From Planctomycetota bacterium (lineage in GTDB: Bacteria > Planctomycetota > Phycisphaerae > Sedimentisphaerales > Anaerobacaceae): 64,000 bases of DNA. The notes beneath the pieces are model-generated. The model was not told the DNA's origin, ran no database searches, and was given only the letters and a program-made list of their open reading frames with translations. Location of the stretch: the NCBI GenBank assembly GCA_014384025.1, contig JACNGQ010000198.1, positions 1-64,000 on the forward strand, written 5' to 3'. Positions 43,092 to 52,595 of the stretch are shown piece after piece. Numbering within the stretch: the first letter of the stretch is position 1; the number at the start of each line of letters is the position of its first letter. The translations under genes were made by a program, and so were the position numbers.

Positions 43092-44696
43092 CTACTGCAA
43101 TTTTCTTTTGATGGCATTGAGCTGGTCTTTGGAAATCTCAACTCCCAGCTCCTCGGCTATTTTAATATGTTTCCAGGCCAAATCGTACTTCTTCAAATTA
43201 TAAAACCCGAATGCAAGTCCGTAATGTGCATCACCAATCTCAGGGTCAATCTCGACCGCCGTTAAATACGCAGCTACTCCCTGCTCGTGATTTTCACTAT
43301 TGGAATAAGCCGCACCGAGATTATAATGAATCATGGCCTCGCCGGGCTGTATCAGAACTGCTTTTGTATATTGCTCAATAGCCAGACTGTATTTCTTCTG
43401 TCCGAAATAAGCATTTCCAAGATTTACAAGAGCTGCCAACATATCAGGCTGAACAGCCAGGGCCCTCTTGTATCCCCAGATTTCCTCATCAACGGATTTC
43501 AGCTTGTTATAACAAACTCCCATACCGTAATATGCCTCGGCCATCTTCGGATTAATCTTTATGGCTTTGCTGTATTCGGATATCGCCTGATTATAATTGC
43601 CCGTCTGCTGGAAAACATTCCCTAACTGGCTGTAACATTCAGCATCTTTCGGCTTCAAAGCAATCGCCTGTCTCAATTGCATTATCGCCTGCTGGAACCT
43701 TTCCTGTTTGCAGTAAACTATTGCAAGATTTTTATATGCATCCGTGAAATCGGGGTCCAGCCTGAGCGACTGGTTATACTCGTTAACAGCATAGTTAAAC
43801 CAATCTCGTTGAACGTATGCGTTTCCCATGTTATTGTGTGTCTTGGCGTCGTTAGGATTGATTCTCAGTGCCTCCCGGTATTGGTCGATTGCATCGTTCA
43901 CCTGCCCCTTTGCAAGATAGATATTACCTAAGTTCGCCCGGGATTCTGACAAAGTTGGATTTGTCTCGACTGCTCTTTCGAGCGCCAGCAGGGCCGAATC
44001 CATATTGCCGATTGCGCTGTAGCTGTTCCCAAGATTATTAAAGAAACAACCCAGCGTCTGAATCTTATTCAGATTTTTCATATAGATGCCGTTGCTGCCT
44101 CGCGGCACCTTGAACTTATTTATATAATGTTCATCGGGAGCACTGCCGCCTTTGCTTGTCGTTTCAATATTAAATCGCATTTGATTGTCGTCGTACCTGA
44201 CGAAAAAGTGTCCCGGCACAACCACACCGTAAAGAGGAAGTCCAAGCCGCTCGCCTAACGATAAATAAAGAATGGACAAACTCAGGCAATACCCGGCTTT
44301 TTTATCCAGAACAGTATGTAAAAACAAATCATGGGGGTCACTTGCCTCTGAAATCGATTTGAATCCCAGCTCACTGAACAAATACTCATTTATCACAGGA
44401 ATTGCTCGATAGTCCGCCTTCAGCCTTCGGCGTCTGAGTCTGTCACGAATCTCCAGAGCAATATCATCAAGCGTTTCAAGGTATCTTCTGCCATATACCA
44501 TATCGCTCCAGTTCTCAGAAACAATTAAAGCGGCGGTCGCTAAATCTACCTCATTTTCTCTTAGCCGAAGGACTTGTTCGATCGACCTTGCATATAAACC
44601 CGGCTTTCTATCATTAGCCAGAGGTTCGCCACGGCGTGCAAAGACCATCGGCGAAAAAATTAAAATACAAATTATTACTGAATAAACCTTCTTCAT
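43092..44696 (-). CDS. exported transglutaminase-like (SirB1) and TPR protein
   Basis: 534 aa from ATG 44696 (AGGGAAA upstream). Signal peptide ~1-21. Residues ~60-200 form a SirB1-type transglutaminase core: KAGYCLSLSILYLSLGERLGLPLYGVVVPGHFFVRY with Cys and His in place. The C-terminal ~300 residues are eight or nine TPR units (AESRANLGNIYLAKGQVNDAIDQYREALRINPNDAKTHNNMGNAY...). The TPR array suggests protein scaffolding; whether the N-terminal domain is an active protease or only binds is unknown. Confidence 0.85.
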   Translation of the reverse strand: MKKVYSVIICILIFSPMVFARRGEPLANDRKPGLYARSIEQVLRLRENEVDLATAALIVSENWSDMVYGRRYLETLDDIALEIRDRLRRRRLKADYRAIPVINEYLFSELGFKSISEASDPHDLFLHTVLDKKAGYCLSLSILYLSLGERLGLPLYGVVVPGHFFVRYDDNQMRFNIETTSKGGSAPDEHYINKFKVPRGSNGIYMKNLNKIQTLGCFFNNLGNSYSAIGNMDSALLALERAVETNPTLSESRANLGNIYLAKGQVNDAIDQYREALRINPNDAKTHNNMGNAYVQRDWFNYAVNEYNQSLRLDPDFTDAYKNLAIVYCKQERFQQAIMQLRQAIALKPKDAECYSQLGNVFQQTGNYNQAISEYSKAIKINPKMAEAYYGMGVCYNKLKSVDEEIWGYKRALAVQPDMLAALVNLGNAYFGQKKYSLAIEQYTKAVLIQPGEAMIHYNLGAAYSNSENHEQGVAAYLTAVEIDPEIGDAHYGLAFGFYNLKKYDLAWKHIKIAEELGVEISKDQLNAIKRKLQ

Positions 44697-44932
44697 CTGT
44701 TGTTTCCCTGGCTGTAGCAATGTTTAATGTTGTGCAAACCCACCTTACTTCCGAACGTATCCCTAATGTTAAGTATTTACCTCAAAACATCTTATCGTCA
44801 TATAAAACCGTGTTGTTTCATGTTTTCCATAATTATTATACTGAAAAACTGGTTACTTTGTGCAAATATCTGTTGTATAATCCGTTTTTCAGTAATTTTA
44901 CCCAACACATATTTTCATAAAGGAGAAATATT

Positions 44933-45760
44933 ATGGATAACAAACATCCTATCATCAAAAATAACTTATTTCATCGTATATATGTTATAAGACCCATCTC
45001 GTTGCCAAGCCTGTTATGTACGATATTTCTGCTTCTTGCCGTTACTTTAGGGGCATCTTGCCGCAAAACCCCATCAAGCTCAGCCCCACCCAACGAACCA
45101 GATGCCTCTCAGCAGCAGACTCAGACTGATACCGTTACCTCGACAGAAGCCGAAGTCTCTCAGGAAATGCCAAAGACCGAACCGAATGCCTCGGGAGAGA
45201 TAATAACAGCGGAAATGAGTCTTTTCGATGGAAAGTCACTCGGGCAGTGGGAAATTACCGATTTCGGCGGTCAGGGCAAAGTTTATGTCAAAGACGGCGC
45301 AATTTATATGGAAATGGGCAACGATATGACCGGCATTAACTGGAAAGGCCCGCTGATTCGAATGAACTACGAAATAACGCTCGAAGCTATGCGCATCAGC
45401 GGAAGCGACTTTTTTTGTGGGCTTACATTTCCCGTAGCCGAAAATCCCTGCTCATTAATCCTTGGCGGCTGGGGAGGGGGTCTCTGCGGCCTGTCTAATA
45501 TCGATTACTATGACGCCGCCAATAACGAGACCACAACTTTTACTTCCTTTGAGGACAACAAATGGTATCGCGTCCGCTTGCGCGTCACCCCCGGCAGAAT
45601 TGAAGCCTGGCTCGACGATGAAGAGATTGTAAACATCGAAACAACCGGCCGAAAAATCGATATCCGGGCCGAAGTGGACCTCTCTCAACCACTCGGTATT
45701 GCAACCTGGCAAACAGGCGGAGCTGCTCGAAACATCCGCATACGACCACTCGAAGACTGA
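44933..45760 (+). CDS. DUF1080-like lipoprotein
   Basis: 275 aa. A long N-terminus with hydrophobic stretch and lipobox LGASC (~40) is followed by a Ser/Pro/Gln linker (~45-95) and one jelly-roll: EMSLFDGKSLGQWEITDFGGQGKVYVKDGAIYMEMG, FCGLTFPVAENPCSLILGGWGGGLCGLSNID, WYRVRLRVTPGRIEAWLDDEEI, GIATWQTGGAARNIRIRPL. The family includes sugar-active proteins. AAAGGAG precedes the ATG. Confidence 0.8.
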   Translation: MDNKHPIIKNNLFHRIYVIRPISLPSLLCTIFLLLAVTLGASCRKTPSSSAPPNEPDASQQQTQTDTVTSTEAEVSQEMPKTEPNASGEIITAEMSLFDGKSLGQWEITDFGGQGKVYVKDGAIYMEMGNDMTGINWKGPLIRMNYEITLEAMRISGSDFFCGLTFPVAENPCSLILGGWGGGLCGLSNIDYYDAANNETTTFTSFEDNKWYRVRLRVTPGRIEAWLDDEEIVNIETTGRKIDIRAEVDLSQPLGIATWQTGGAARNIRIRPLED

Positions 45761-45938
45761 CCAGGCTAATCCCTTCCGGCTTACAAATGCACTTGCTTTT
45801 CGGGTTTCCATTCTGCAATGTGTCAAAATAAATAACAAAAAAAGTACAAAATCGTAACAAAAGGGTAATACTTGGTTGTCATAATTGTTCCTGTTAAATT
45901 AACCGTTTTTTATTAAATTATTTGAAAGGAGCACAATT

Positions 45939-47375
45939 ATGAACAGGTTGAAGAACATCACAATCATCTTTTTATTGGCAGTCCTGATATCTTCGGATTT
46001 GGCATTTTCAGTACAACCAAATACTTCTATCGTGGGTAGCTGGATGAGTAAACCAGGCCAATTCAATATTGTATTTAGAGTCTCAAAAAATGAAGATGGA
46101 TCATTCGATGCCTACACGGATTTTCCTGGCGAGGAAGCATGGGATATACCGGTAGATTTGATTTTACCCGGCAGTATGGATGTTAGATTTGATATATACA
46201 ATATAAGGTGCGCTTACGAAGGGAAAATCTCTCTGAACGGGCGGTCCATCGATGGTAAATTTAAAGGGCCTGATGGCGGTGGTATGCCGCTCGTACTCGA
46301 AAAAGTTGACAATCCTCCTGTTCGAACTTCAAAACGTCCGCAAGAGCCTAAAAAACCGTATCCTTATAAAGAAGAACTCGTTTCTTTCGAAAATAGACTC
46401 GATAAAGTTACACTTGCAGGTACGTTAACACTGCCTGAATCGCCTGGCCCATATCCGGCGGTGTTGCTCCTGTCAGGTTCCGGTGGCAGTGACCGTGACC
46501 AGCTAATTTGGGGGCATCGTTCATTTCTTGTATTGGCGGATTACCTGACCCGGCAGGGAATTGCCGTTCTTCGATATGATGACCGTGGTGTAGGGCGATC
46601 AACGGGCAATTACGACGCCTCAACTTTTGAGGACTTTAAAAGAGATGCTCTCGCCGGTGTTGAATATCTCAAAACATTACCTCAAATCAATACTGAAAAG
46701 ATTGGCCTTGCCGGTCATAGTGAAGGAGCTGCAATAGCTCCCCTGGTGGCGGCTGAATCAACTGATGTGGCTTTTATGGTTCTTATGGCTGCGCCGGGAT
46801 TGAGCGATGATTTCGAAGGATTACTAAAGCAGTTTACAGATGGCTATCGGTCCAAAGGGGCAAGCCGGAAAGCCATTACTTTTAAGGCATCTGTCTTAAG
46901 AAATATTTTCTACACTATCAGACAGGAAGACGATTTAGAGGTTGCACGTTCGAAAATTAAAAATCTCCTTCAGAAGGCAAAACCGGAATTAGCAAAATTC
47001 AGTGCCAATGAAAGGCAGAAGATAGAGCTTGAATCCATGGACACATACAAATTCGATTGGATGCTCTCGCCCGGCTTTAGTTCAATTTTGCGTTATAATC
47101 CGGAAAAAACTTTAATGAAGGTTAAATGCCCTGTGCTGGCCCTGCATGGTGATAGAGACATGCAGATACCAAAGGAGAACCTCAAAGGCATTGAGGCTAC
47201 CCTTAAAACCGGAGGGAATCATCAATATCTTGTTAAAGAGTTTTCTGGGCTGAATCATCTGTTCCAAACTGCAAAGACCGGTTCGCCGTCTGAGTATGCC
47301 AAAATTGAAGAAACTATATCGCCCATTGTATTAAATATGATGTCCGATTGGATACTAAAACAGGCCTCCAATTAA
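45939..47375 (+). CDS. exported alpha/beta hydrolase (S9-like esterase/peptidase fold)
   Basis: 478 aa. Signal peptide ~1-23. Residues ~30-125 are a small beta domain (GSWMSKPGQFNIVFRVSKNEDGSF). The hydrolase domain has VLLLSGSGGSDRDQ, LRYDDRGVGRSTG, nucleophile Ser261 in GHSEGAA, acid Asp in LALHGDRDMQIP and His in GLNHLFQ. Similar to secreted YuxL/dienelactone-type hydrolases. GAAAGGAG precedes the ATG. Substrate unknown. Confidence 0.82.
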   Translation: MNRLKNITIIFLLAVLISSDLAFSVQPNTSIVGSWMSKPGQFNIVFRVSKNEDGSFDAYTDFPGEEAWDIPVDLILPGSMDVRFDIYNIRCAYEGKISLNGRSIDGKFKGPDGGGMPLVLEKVDNPPVRTSKRPQEPKKPYPYKEELVSFENRLDKVTLAGTLTLPESPGPYPAVLLLSGSGGSDRDQLIWGHRSFLVLADYLTRQGIAVLRYDDRGVGRSTGNYDASTFEDFKRDALAGVEYLKTLPQINTEKIGLAGHSEGAAIAPLVAAESTDVAFMVLMAAPGLSDDFEGLLKQFTDGYRSKGASRKAITFKASVLRNIFYTIRQEDDLEVARSKIKNLLQKAKPELAKFSANERQKIELESMDTYKFDWMLSPGFSSILRYNPEKTLMKVKCPVLALHGDRDMQIPKENLKGIEATLKTGGNHQYLVKEFSGLNHLFQTAKTGSPSEYAKIEETISPIVLNMMSDWILKQASN

Positions 47376-47413
47376 TATAAATTAATGACTATAAAGAAAT
47401 GATACTTGCTGAA

Positions 47414-48841
47414 CTATTCAACCGCTGCGCCATTTTGAATCGGCACGCTGGGCCCGCGGCGCTTGAATAAATCTATATTCATCCACTTTTTGCTCTTAAA
47501 TCTCCAGCGGGTGGCCAATCCCACCGCAATAATGCTGACTGTAGCGGCCGACCACGGCCCCAATGCACCAAGCGATGGAAAAAACCTCGCGATAATCCAG
47601 CCGCCAAGCCCTAATATCAATACCGCCCCAACCGCCGAGATCATTGCCAGCCAAACAGTATCACCCGCGCCTCGCAGTGAGCCGCTGTAAATAGTACGTG
47701 CTGCATGAAAGGCCTGGTATATGGCGGCACAAATAAGAATTTCTACGCCAGCCTCAATCACTTTATTGTCGGACGACCAAAAAGCCATCAGGGAATTCCT
47801 GAATACGAAAAAGCAAATCCCCACAAGCCCCATATAAATCATCGCAACCTTCAAACATACTCTGGTTTGTTTGATCGCTATGTCTTTTCTGCCCTGGCCT
47901 ATTGCTTTGCCAACCGCCGCCGTCAGTGCGGTACCCATCCCGACAACGGGCATAATCGAAAGAGAAGTATATGAAAGCACAGCGCTTGTCGCGGCCAGCG
48001 CTTCGGTACCGAATTTTCCGACCAGACCGAACAATATCACGCCCCAGAATGCGACATTAACCATCAGCCCGAAGCCGGCCGGAAGCCCAACCTTCAGCAA
48101 ATCGTACATTTTCCCAAAATCTATATATAAAGTTCTTCTGGACTTATAGGTTGCGTTTATATTGCCGCCTAAAAATACGATAATATTTATAAAAGCCCCG
48201 ATACCGATGCCGATAAATGTACCCCAGCCCGCACCCGCAATACCCATCCTGGGAAAACCGAACTTGCCAAAAATCAAAACGTAATTGGCCGCCACATTGA
48301 CTAACTGTCCGCATAACGAAGCAAACATCGTAATAATAGGCCGATGAATACCCATAAAGAACTGAGCGCTTGACCAGTTAATCACGGCCATAATATGAGC
48401 ATAAAGCATAATGCGAAGATATATCACTTCCATTCCGACCACCGCTGGCGGATGTCCCATCATTTTGAATATCCACGGCGCAGTCGGCCACATAATCGCC
48501 ACAACAGCCATAAAAAAAATCAGCCCCATATATACGGCTTGCCAGAAATAATTCGAGCAGTCTTTTTTGTTGCCTCTGCCGAGACTTTGACTTACGAACG
48601 TATTAAGGCTTGTTATCGCACCTATGGCAAAACCACCCGGAAGAAAGCTTACGAAACCGGCCGGTAAAATCGCCGCCAGAGCATCCGTGCCGAGACGCGA
48701 AACCATAAACCGGTCAACGAACTGCATAAGAGTAAATGATATGGTCGCTATTACCATCGGCCCCGATAGCTTCAGCATATATCTTAGCGTTGTTGGGTCT
48801 TCACTGTCACTGGATGAAAGTAGAGTTGTTTCGTCCGTCAT
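47414..48841 (-). CDS. MATE-family multidrug/cation efflux transporter
   Basis: 475 aa from ATG 48841 (the tracked 48862 start is a TTG within the preceding gene). Twelve helices; MATE marks are LKLSGPMVIATISFTLMQFVDRFMVSRLGTDALAA, GFAIGAITSLNTFVSQSLGRG and GMGTALTAAVGKAIGQGR. It exports cationic compounds using Na+ or H+. It lies directly after the DUF167 gene. Confidence 0.92.
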   Translation of the reverse strand: MTDETTLLSSSDSEDPTTLRYMLKLSGPMVIATISFTLMQFVDRFMVSRLGTDALAAILPAGFVSFLPGGFAIGAITSLNTFVSQSLGRGNKKDCSNYFWQAVYMGLIFFMAVVAIMWPTAPWIFKMMGHPPAVVGMEVIYLRIMLYAHIMAVINWSSAQFFMGIHRPIITMFASLCGQLVNVAANYVLIFGKFGFPRMGIAGAGWGTFIGIGIGAFINIIVFLGGNINATYKSRRTLYIDFGKMYDLLKVGLPAGFGLMVNVAFWGVILFGLVGKFGTEALAATSAVLSYTSLSIMPVVGMGTALTAAVGKAIGQGRKDIAIKQTRVCLKVAMIYMGLVGICFFVFRNSLMAFWSSDNKVIEAGVEILICAAIYQAFHAARTIYSGSLRGAGDTVWLAMISAVGAVLILGLGGWIIARFFPSLGALGPWSAATVSIIAVGLATRWRFKSKKWMNIDLFKRRGPSVPIQNGAAVE

Positions 48842-48855
48842 TTTAAGGCTTAGCT

Positions 48856-49170
48856 TTAACAAGAATCCTGTTTATTCAATCCCAATTTTTCCATCAGAGT
48901 ATCGGCAGAAATGTCCAAAACCTGCACTTGTTTGACCGGGCTTGTTTGACCGGAGATTATACTGACCGCATTCTTTTTCACATCAAGTTGTTTGGCCAGG
49001 AACTTTAAAAGGCATTTATTGGCTTTTCCTTTTTCCGGCGCTGCGGAAACCTTGACCTTTACCATTCCGTCAAGCAGCCCGCAAAACCGAGTCGGCCCGC
49101 TGCTGCCGGGCACAATCTTGGCTGTAAAGACAACACCACCATCAACTTCTTGAATCGCAGGATTAGCCAT
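48856..49170 (-). CDS. DUF167 (YggU-like) protein
   Basis: 104 aa. VVFTAKIVPGSS, MVKVKVSAAPEKGKANKCLLKFLAKQLDVKKNAVSIISGQTSPVKQVQV is the family core. Cytoplasmic. Function unknown in the family. It lies between the 100-aa hypothetical gene and MATE, all on the minus strand. Confidence 0.9.
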   Translation of the reverse strand: MANPAIQEVDGGVVFTAKIVPGSSGPTRFCGLLDGMVKVKVSAAPEKGKANKCLLKFLAKQLDVKKNAVSIISGQTSPVKQVQVLDISADTLMEKLGLNKQDSC

Positions 49171-49213
49171 TTCAATAATCAGACCTGAGTTTTACACGGA
49201 GTTAATTTCCGAA

Positions 49214-49516
49214 TCACTCAATGTTTTCCCGAAGGTTTGCGCCAATCGCCTGTTGCACATACTTTTCAACCTGTTCGGCAAGCTCATTCAGTGATGCAAG
49301 TTGAAAATCTTCGTAATGACCCCCGAGAAGTTCACCGTCCAGCGCCCTCTTGTAGATTCTGACACGTATAACAGGAGGATCAGCGCTCGATTTGCTGAAA
49401 TCACTGTCTTTATGCTCGGTAAGCTCGACGCGCCATTCCTCGCTAATGAAAACAAGGCACTTGCCGGTAAAAACCGCCGTCGGAAAATAATCACACAATA
49501 GCTTAAGTGTTTCCAT
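49214..49516 (-). CDS. 100-aa hypothetical protein
   Basis: Two hydrophobic strands (KLLCDYFPTAVFTGKCLVFI), a charged strand-rich middle (VIRVRIYKRALDGELLGGHYEDFQL) and a helical C-terminus (LNELAEQVEKYVQQAI). No signal peptide or known motif recognised. No Shine-Dalgarno visible. Gene-like position upstream of DUF167 is the main support. Confidence 0.55.
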   Translation of the reverse strand: METLKLLCDYFPTAVFTGKCLVFISEEWRVELTEHKDSDFSKSSADPPVIRVRIYKRALDGELLGGHYEDFQLASLNELAEQVEKYVQQAIGANLRENIE

Positions 49517-49752
49517 ATGAAATTTATTGATCTCTTCTAAAAAATATAATCCTGATTATACGCATATTTAATTAACGTATATTACCAAAGATAATACCAA
49601 ATGCACTATTTTATTTATTGAATACTTTAAACTTCAAACATCATGAGCAGGGCGATACTGACAATATTCTATTCATACAGATTCAATTGTAAGAATCAAG
49701 TCCTTTTATCCACTTTGGTACGTCTCAGTGTACACCAGCCTGACAAAAACAT

Positions 49753-50991
49753 CTATTCAAGTTTAAGGCAGACGACAGATCCCTCTGCACTGCGAGCGTA
49801 GAGCAGATTCCCAAGCAAAATGGGCTTAGACCAGCAAAGACCATCAAGAATCTTCTGTCGGTGGGTTTCCTCGAAAGCCATTTCACCCAGCTCACCCCAG
49901 ATTAACTCACCTTTCTCACTGAGCATAATCATCTTGTTACCAACTCGGAGCAAGTTCCCGAAATCGTATTTATCATTAAACCACTTACGTTTACCCGTTT
50001 CGGCATTAACACAGCTTAGACCGCTTCCTTTGTTTGTCAGGAAGTAAATGTAGTTTTTATAGATCACGTGGGTATTGAAGGCAAACCACTCGTTTGGGTA
50101 TTTGGCGTCCTCCGACAGCCAATCCTGCGTGAATGTATCGCCGTCAAGTGACAGGCGGCTCATGCCGTGTGCACTGTGATTGAGGTAGATGTGGCCTTTG
50201 TAAATGTAAGGCGTGATCGCATTGCAGTTAGATTTTTCCTTCCATGTCTTTGTATAAGTCGCCAGGGATTGACCTGTCGCCGGATCGAGCACCAGGAAAT
50301 CCTCATTTGTGAATAAAGCCACGGCAGGGCGATTGAACATGTCCGAAGGTAATGGTTTTGCTGTGGAGTAGCCGACAACGTTATTATCGCTCTTCCAGAC
50401 AATTTCACCCGTGTCCTTATTCAGGGCCAGTCCCCTGTCACCAACGTTATAAATGACGACATCACCGATGATGGTGGGTGAAGCCGCAAAACCCCACCAG
50501 GGTTTATTCGGTTTATAATGCACCGCCGAGGCCTCCCAAATCTTCTTTCCCGTCCTGGCATTGAGACAGAAGATATGCCCAAGCTTACTGAGTGTATATA
50601 CCTTGCCCTCGTGAATAGTCGGCGTTGAGCTGGGACCGCCCGGATGCAGGCGAGGTTCGAGAAGGCAGGAATAATCGAAGGTCCATTTTTCATCGCCGCT
50701 CTTTGCATCAAGGCAGTAAACGAAGTCCTTCGCTTTGGTTTTATCTTCATCTTTAGGTGTTCCATTGTTACCCATCGTATAGACAAGACCGTTGGCAATA
50801 GTAAGCGAACCCATGCCCGTCTTGACTGTTGTCTCCCATACTACGGTCCCGGAATTCGCGTTAAATTCCTTTGCGAGAGGTTTGAGGTCAAAGTTGGGAC
50901 CCAGGTAATGAGGCCAATCAGCCGCCAAGCTTGAGCCGGCAAATAATCCGGAAATAATAATTACAAAACAACACCATTTTAGAATCTTCAT
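49753..50991 (-). CDS. exported PQQ-type beta-propeller repeat protein
   Basis: 412 aa from ATG 50991, chosen over 51045/50997 for GGGA seven bases up and a clean signal peptide (KILKWCCFVIIISGLFAGSSLAADWPHYLGP). Blades contain the W-containing strands VVWETTVKTG, YCLDAKSGDEKWTFDYS, FCLNARTGKKIWEASA, LALNKDTGEIVWKSD and CVNAETGKRKWFNDK. No dehydrogenase catalytic residues were recognised, so it may be a binding or assembly propeller. It begins within 25 bases of the DUF1080-TIM gene stop. Confidence 0.85.
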   Translation of the reverse strand: MKILKWCCFVIIISGLFAGSSLAADWPHYLGPNFDLKPLAKEFNANSGTVVWETTVKTGMGSLTIANGLVYTMGNNGTPKDEDKTKAKDFVYCLDAKSGDEKWTFDYSCLLEPRLHPGGPSSTPTIHEGKVYTLSKLGHIFCLNARTGKKIWEASAVHYKPNKPWWGFAASPTIIGDVVIYNVGDRGLALNKDTGEIVWKSDNNVVGYSTAKPLPSDMFNRPAVALFTNEDFLVLDPATGQSLATYTKTWKEKSNCNAITPYIYKGHIYLNHSAHGMSRLSLDGDTFTQDWLSEDAKYPNEWFAFNTHVIYKNYIYFLTNKGSGLSCVNAETGKRKWFNDKYDFGNLLRVGNKMIMLSEKGELIWGELGEMAFEETHRQKILDGLCWSKPILLGNLLYARSAEGSVVCLKLE

Positions 50992-51014
50992 TTTCATTCC
51001 CTTTTCTATGTGAG

Positions 51015-52541
51015 CTATCTTCTCGGTTTGTTTAGTTTGCGCCATGCATCCATCGTACGCCTAAGGTTGTCATAAGCATCACCGCCAATACCGTAACCCT
51101 GAAATCCTATCGGCCCGGTGTAGCCGGACCTCTTTAGCGTCCTCAGGAACCGACCGATATCAAATGTACCTCGGTCCAGTGTCTGAATCAGTTGTTTCCA
51201 GTCCTTTCCTCCACTGTCCGCACCATTGATACTGACCACAAACAAATGGGGCATAGCCGAGGTTATGAGCGATCTCATATTCTTTTCATCTTCCGTCCTC
51301 AGCCAGTGGCACAGGTTGAATGTTATTCCCGCGTTCTTACGGTCAACTTTTTTTGCCACTCGTATCGCGTCCTCTACCTTCTCAAGCCAGAAGCCCGCAT
51401 GTGGGTACAGTGCGATGCGCAATCCGGCCTCAGTCGCCATATCGGAAATTTCACGGATAACTTCTACAGCACGGCCATCACCTTCCGGCTGGGACGGTTT
51501 GAACTTCTTGCTCTGTACGAAAAGCCACAATATCGAATTGCTTCCCTTAAGTACCTCGATAGCCTCCTTCAATTCAGGGCCGTAACTCGGCTGGTCGGCG
51601 TCGATATTCGCACCGAGATAAACCGCAAACATCCTCAAACCGTTTTTGTCAAGCTCTTCGAGCATTTCCCCCAATTCTTTGTCTGCCCTGCCTCCTATTC
51701 CCGCATATCCTAACTCCTTTACCATTTCCACCTGCTCTTTTGCGGTTTTGTGTTTATCGTCTTTCGTCGCAGTATCCATCGCAAAGAACGGATTCGGACC
51801 CGCCGGTTCTATCCGGATATTACGATACGCCACAGGCCCATGGTCACCCTGCAGCATTAACGGCCCTGAAGGTTTTGCGTCGTTAAACGCACTGGCCCGT
51901 GTCGGCCCGCTTACCTCAATGTCCGCATGAACAACAGTCCCGTTATGAACAACCTTTTCGAATCTGGCATTAGCTACTTTTTCTCCCCTCCTGTTAAAAC
52001 GCGGCGCGCGGAAAATGATATCAAACGTCTGCCACTGACCTGGTTCCCGAGAAACATTTACTCGCGGAGAATGACCTTCATAACCTTTAGGCTCTCTATT
52101 ATCATCCCACCTCTCGTAAATCCCCCCGCACTCAATTCCCGGATACTGCGGCTTCTTCTGCCAGCTATCGAAGACTTGTATTTCATACCTACCCATAAAA
52201 TATACACCGGAATTGGAGTCCTTAGAGACCATAAACTCGATATGGGCCTTGACATCACCAAATTCCTCCTTGCTGAAAAGATTTGACGTCCTACCGGTTA
52301 CCCCGTTTACAATTACTCCATTACCCGGCTTACTTCCCAGAAGTTTGTTATTGTCCGGTTTCGTAAACACATCGCCGACAATCTGCCATTGCCCCGTATT
52401 GTCACGCCATTGAGAAAAATCACCACCTGTGAGTACAACACTTGCACCACTCTCTTTTGCTCCAACATTCACACACAGTGATAAACACAGGCTTGATACG
52501 ATTAATAAAAATACTTTAATTTTACTGCTTCGGACTTTCAT
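51015..52541 (-). CDS. exported DUF1080-sugar phosphate isomerase-like (TIM barrel) fusion
   Basis: 508 aa. Signal peptide ~1-28. Residues ~35-250 are DUF1080 (DFSQWRDNTGQWQIVGDVF, SNSGVYFMGRYEIQVFDSWQKKPQYPGIECGGIYERW, MLQGDHGPVAYRNIRIEP). Residues ~260-505 are an AP-endonuclease-2 type TIM barrel (VEMVKELGYAGIGG, LRMFAVYLGANIDADQ, LRIALYPHAGFWLEKVEDAIRVA, GITFNLCHWLRTEDE, YTGPIGFQGYGIGGDAYDNLRRT). The coupling of 3-keto-sugar hydrolase-like and isomerase-like domains suggests one-polypeptide processing of an oxidised sugar. GGAGGAATT precedes the ATG. Confidence 0.85.
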   Translation of the reverse strand: MKVRSSKIKVFLLIVSSLCLSLCVNVGAKESGASVVLTGGDFSQWRDNTGQWQIVGDVFTKPDNNKLLGSKPGNGVIVNGVTGRTSNLFSKEEFGDVKAHIEFMVSKDSNSGVYFMGRYEIQVFDSWQKKPQYPGIECGGIYERWDDNREPKGYEGHSPRVNVSREPGQWQTFDIIFRAPRFNRRGEKVANARFEKVVHNGTVVHADIEVSGPTRASAFNDAKPSGPLMLQGDHGPVAYRNIRIEPAGPNPFFAMDTATKDDKHKTAKEQVEMVKELGYAGIGGRADKELGEMLEELDKNGLRMFAVYLGANIDADQPSYGPELKEAIEVLKGSNSILWLFVQSKKFKPSQPEGDGRAVEVIREISDMATEAGLRIALYPHAGFWLEKVEDAIRVAKKVDRKNAGITFNLCHWLRTEDEKNMRSLITSAMPHLFVVSINGADSGGKDWKQLIQTLDRGTFDIGRFLRTLKRSGYTGPIGFQGYGIGGDAYDNLRRTMDAWRKLNKPRR

Positions 52542-52562
52542 AATTCCTCCACTTCGAATAAT

Positions 52563-52593
52563 AAATAGTCAATAGACAATAGAAAATAGTCAA
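52563..52593. repeat. ATAGTCAATA-type low-complexity repeat
   Basis: AAATAGTCAATAGACAATAGAAAATAGTCAA lies between the DUF1080-TIM and Gfo/Idh genes. Its reverse complement matches the AT-rich leaders at 1627-1667 and 2158-2196; a relative lies at 53935-53970. Confidence 0.65.
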
Positions 52594-52595
52594 TT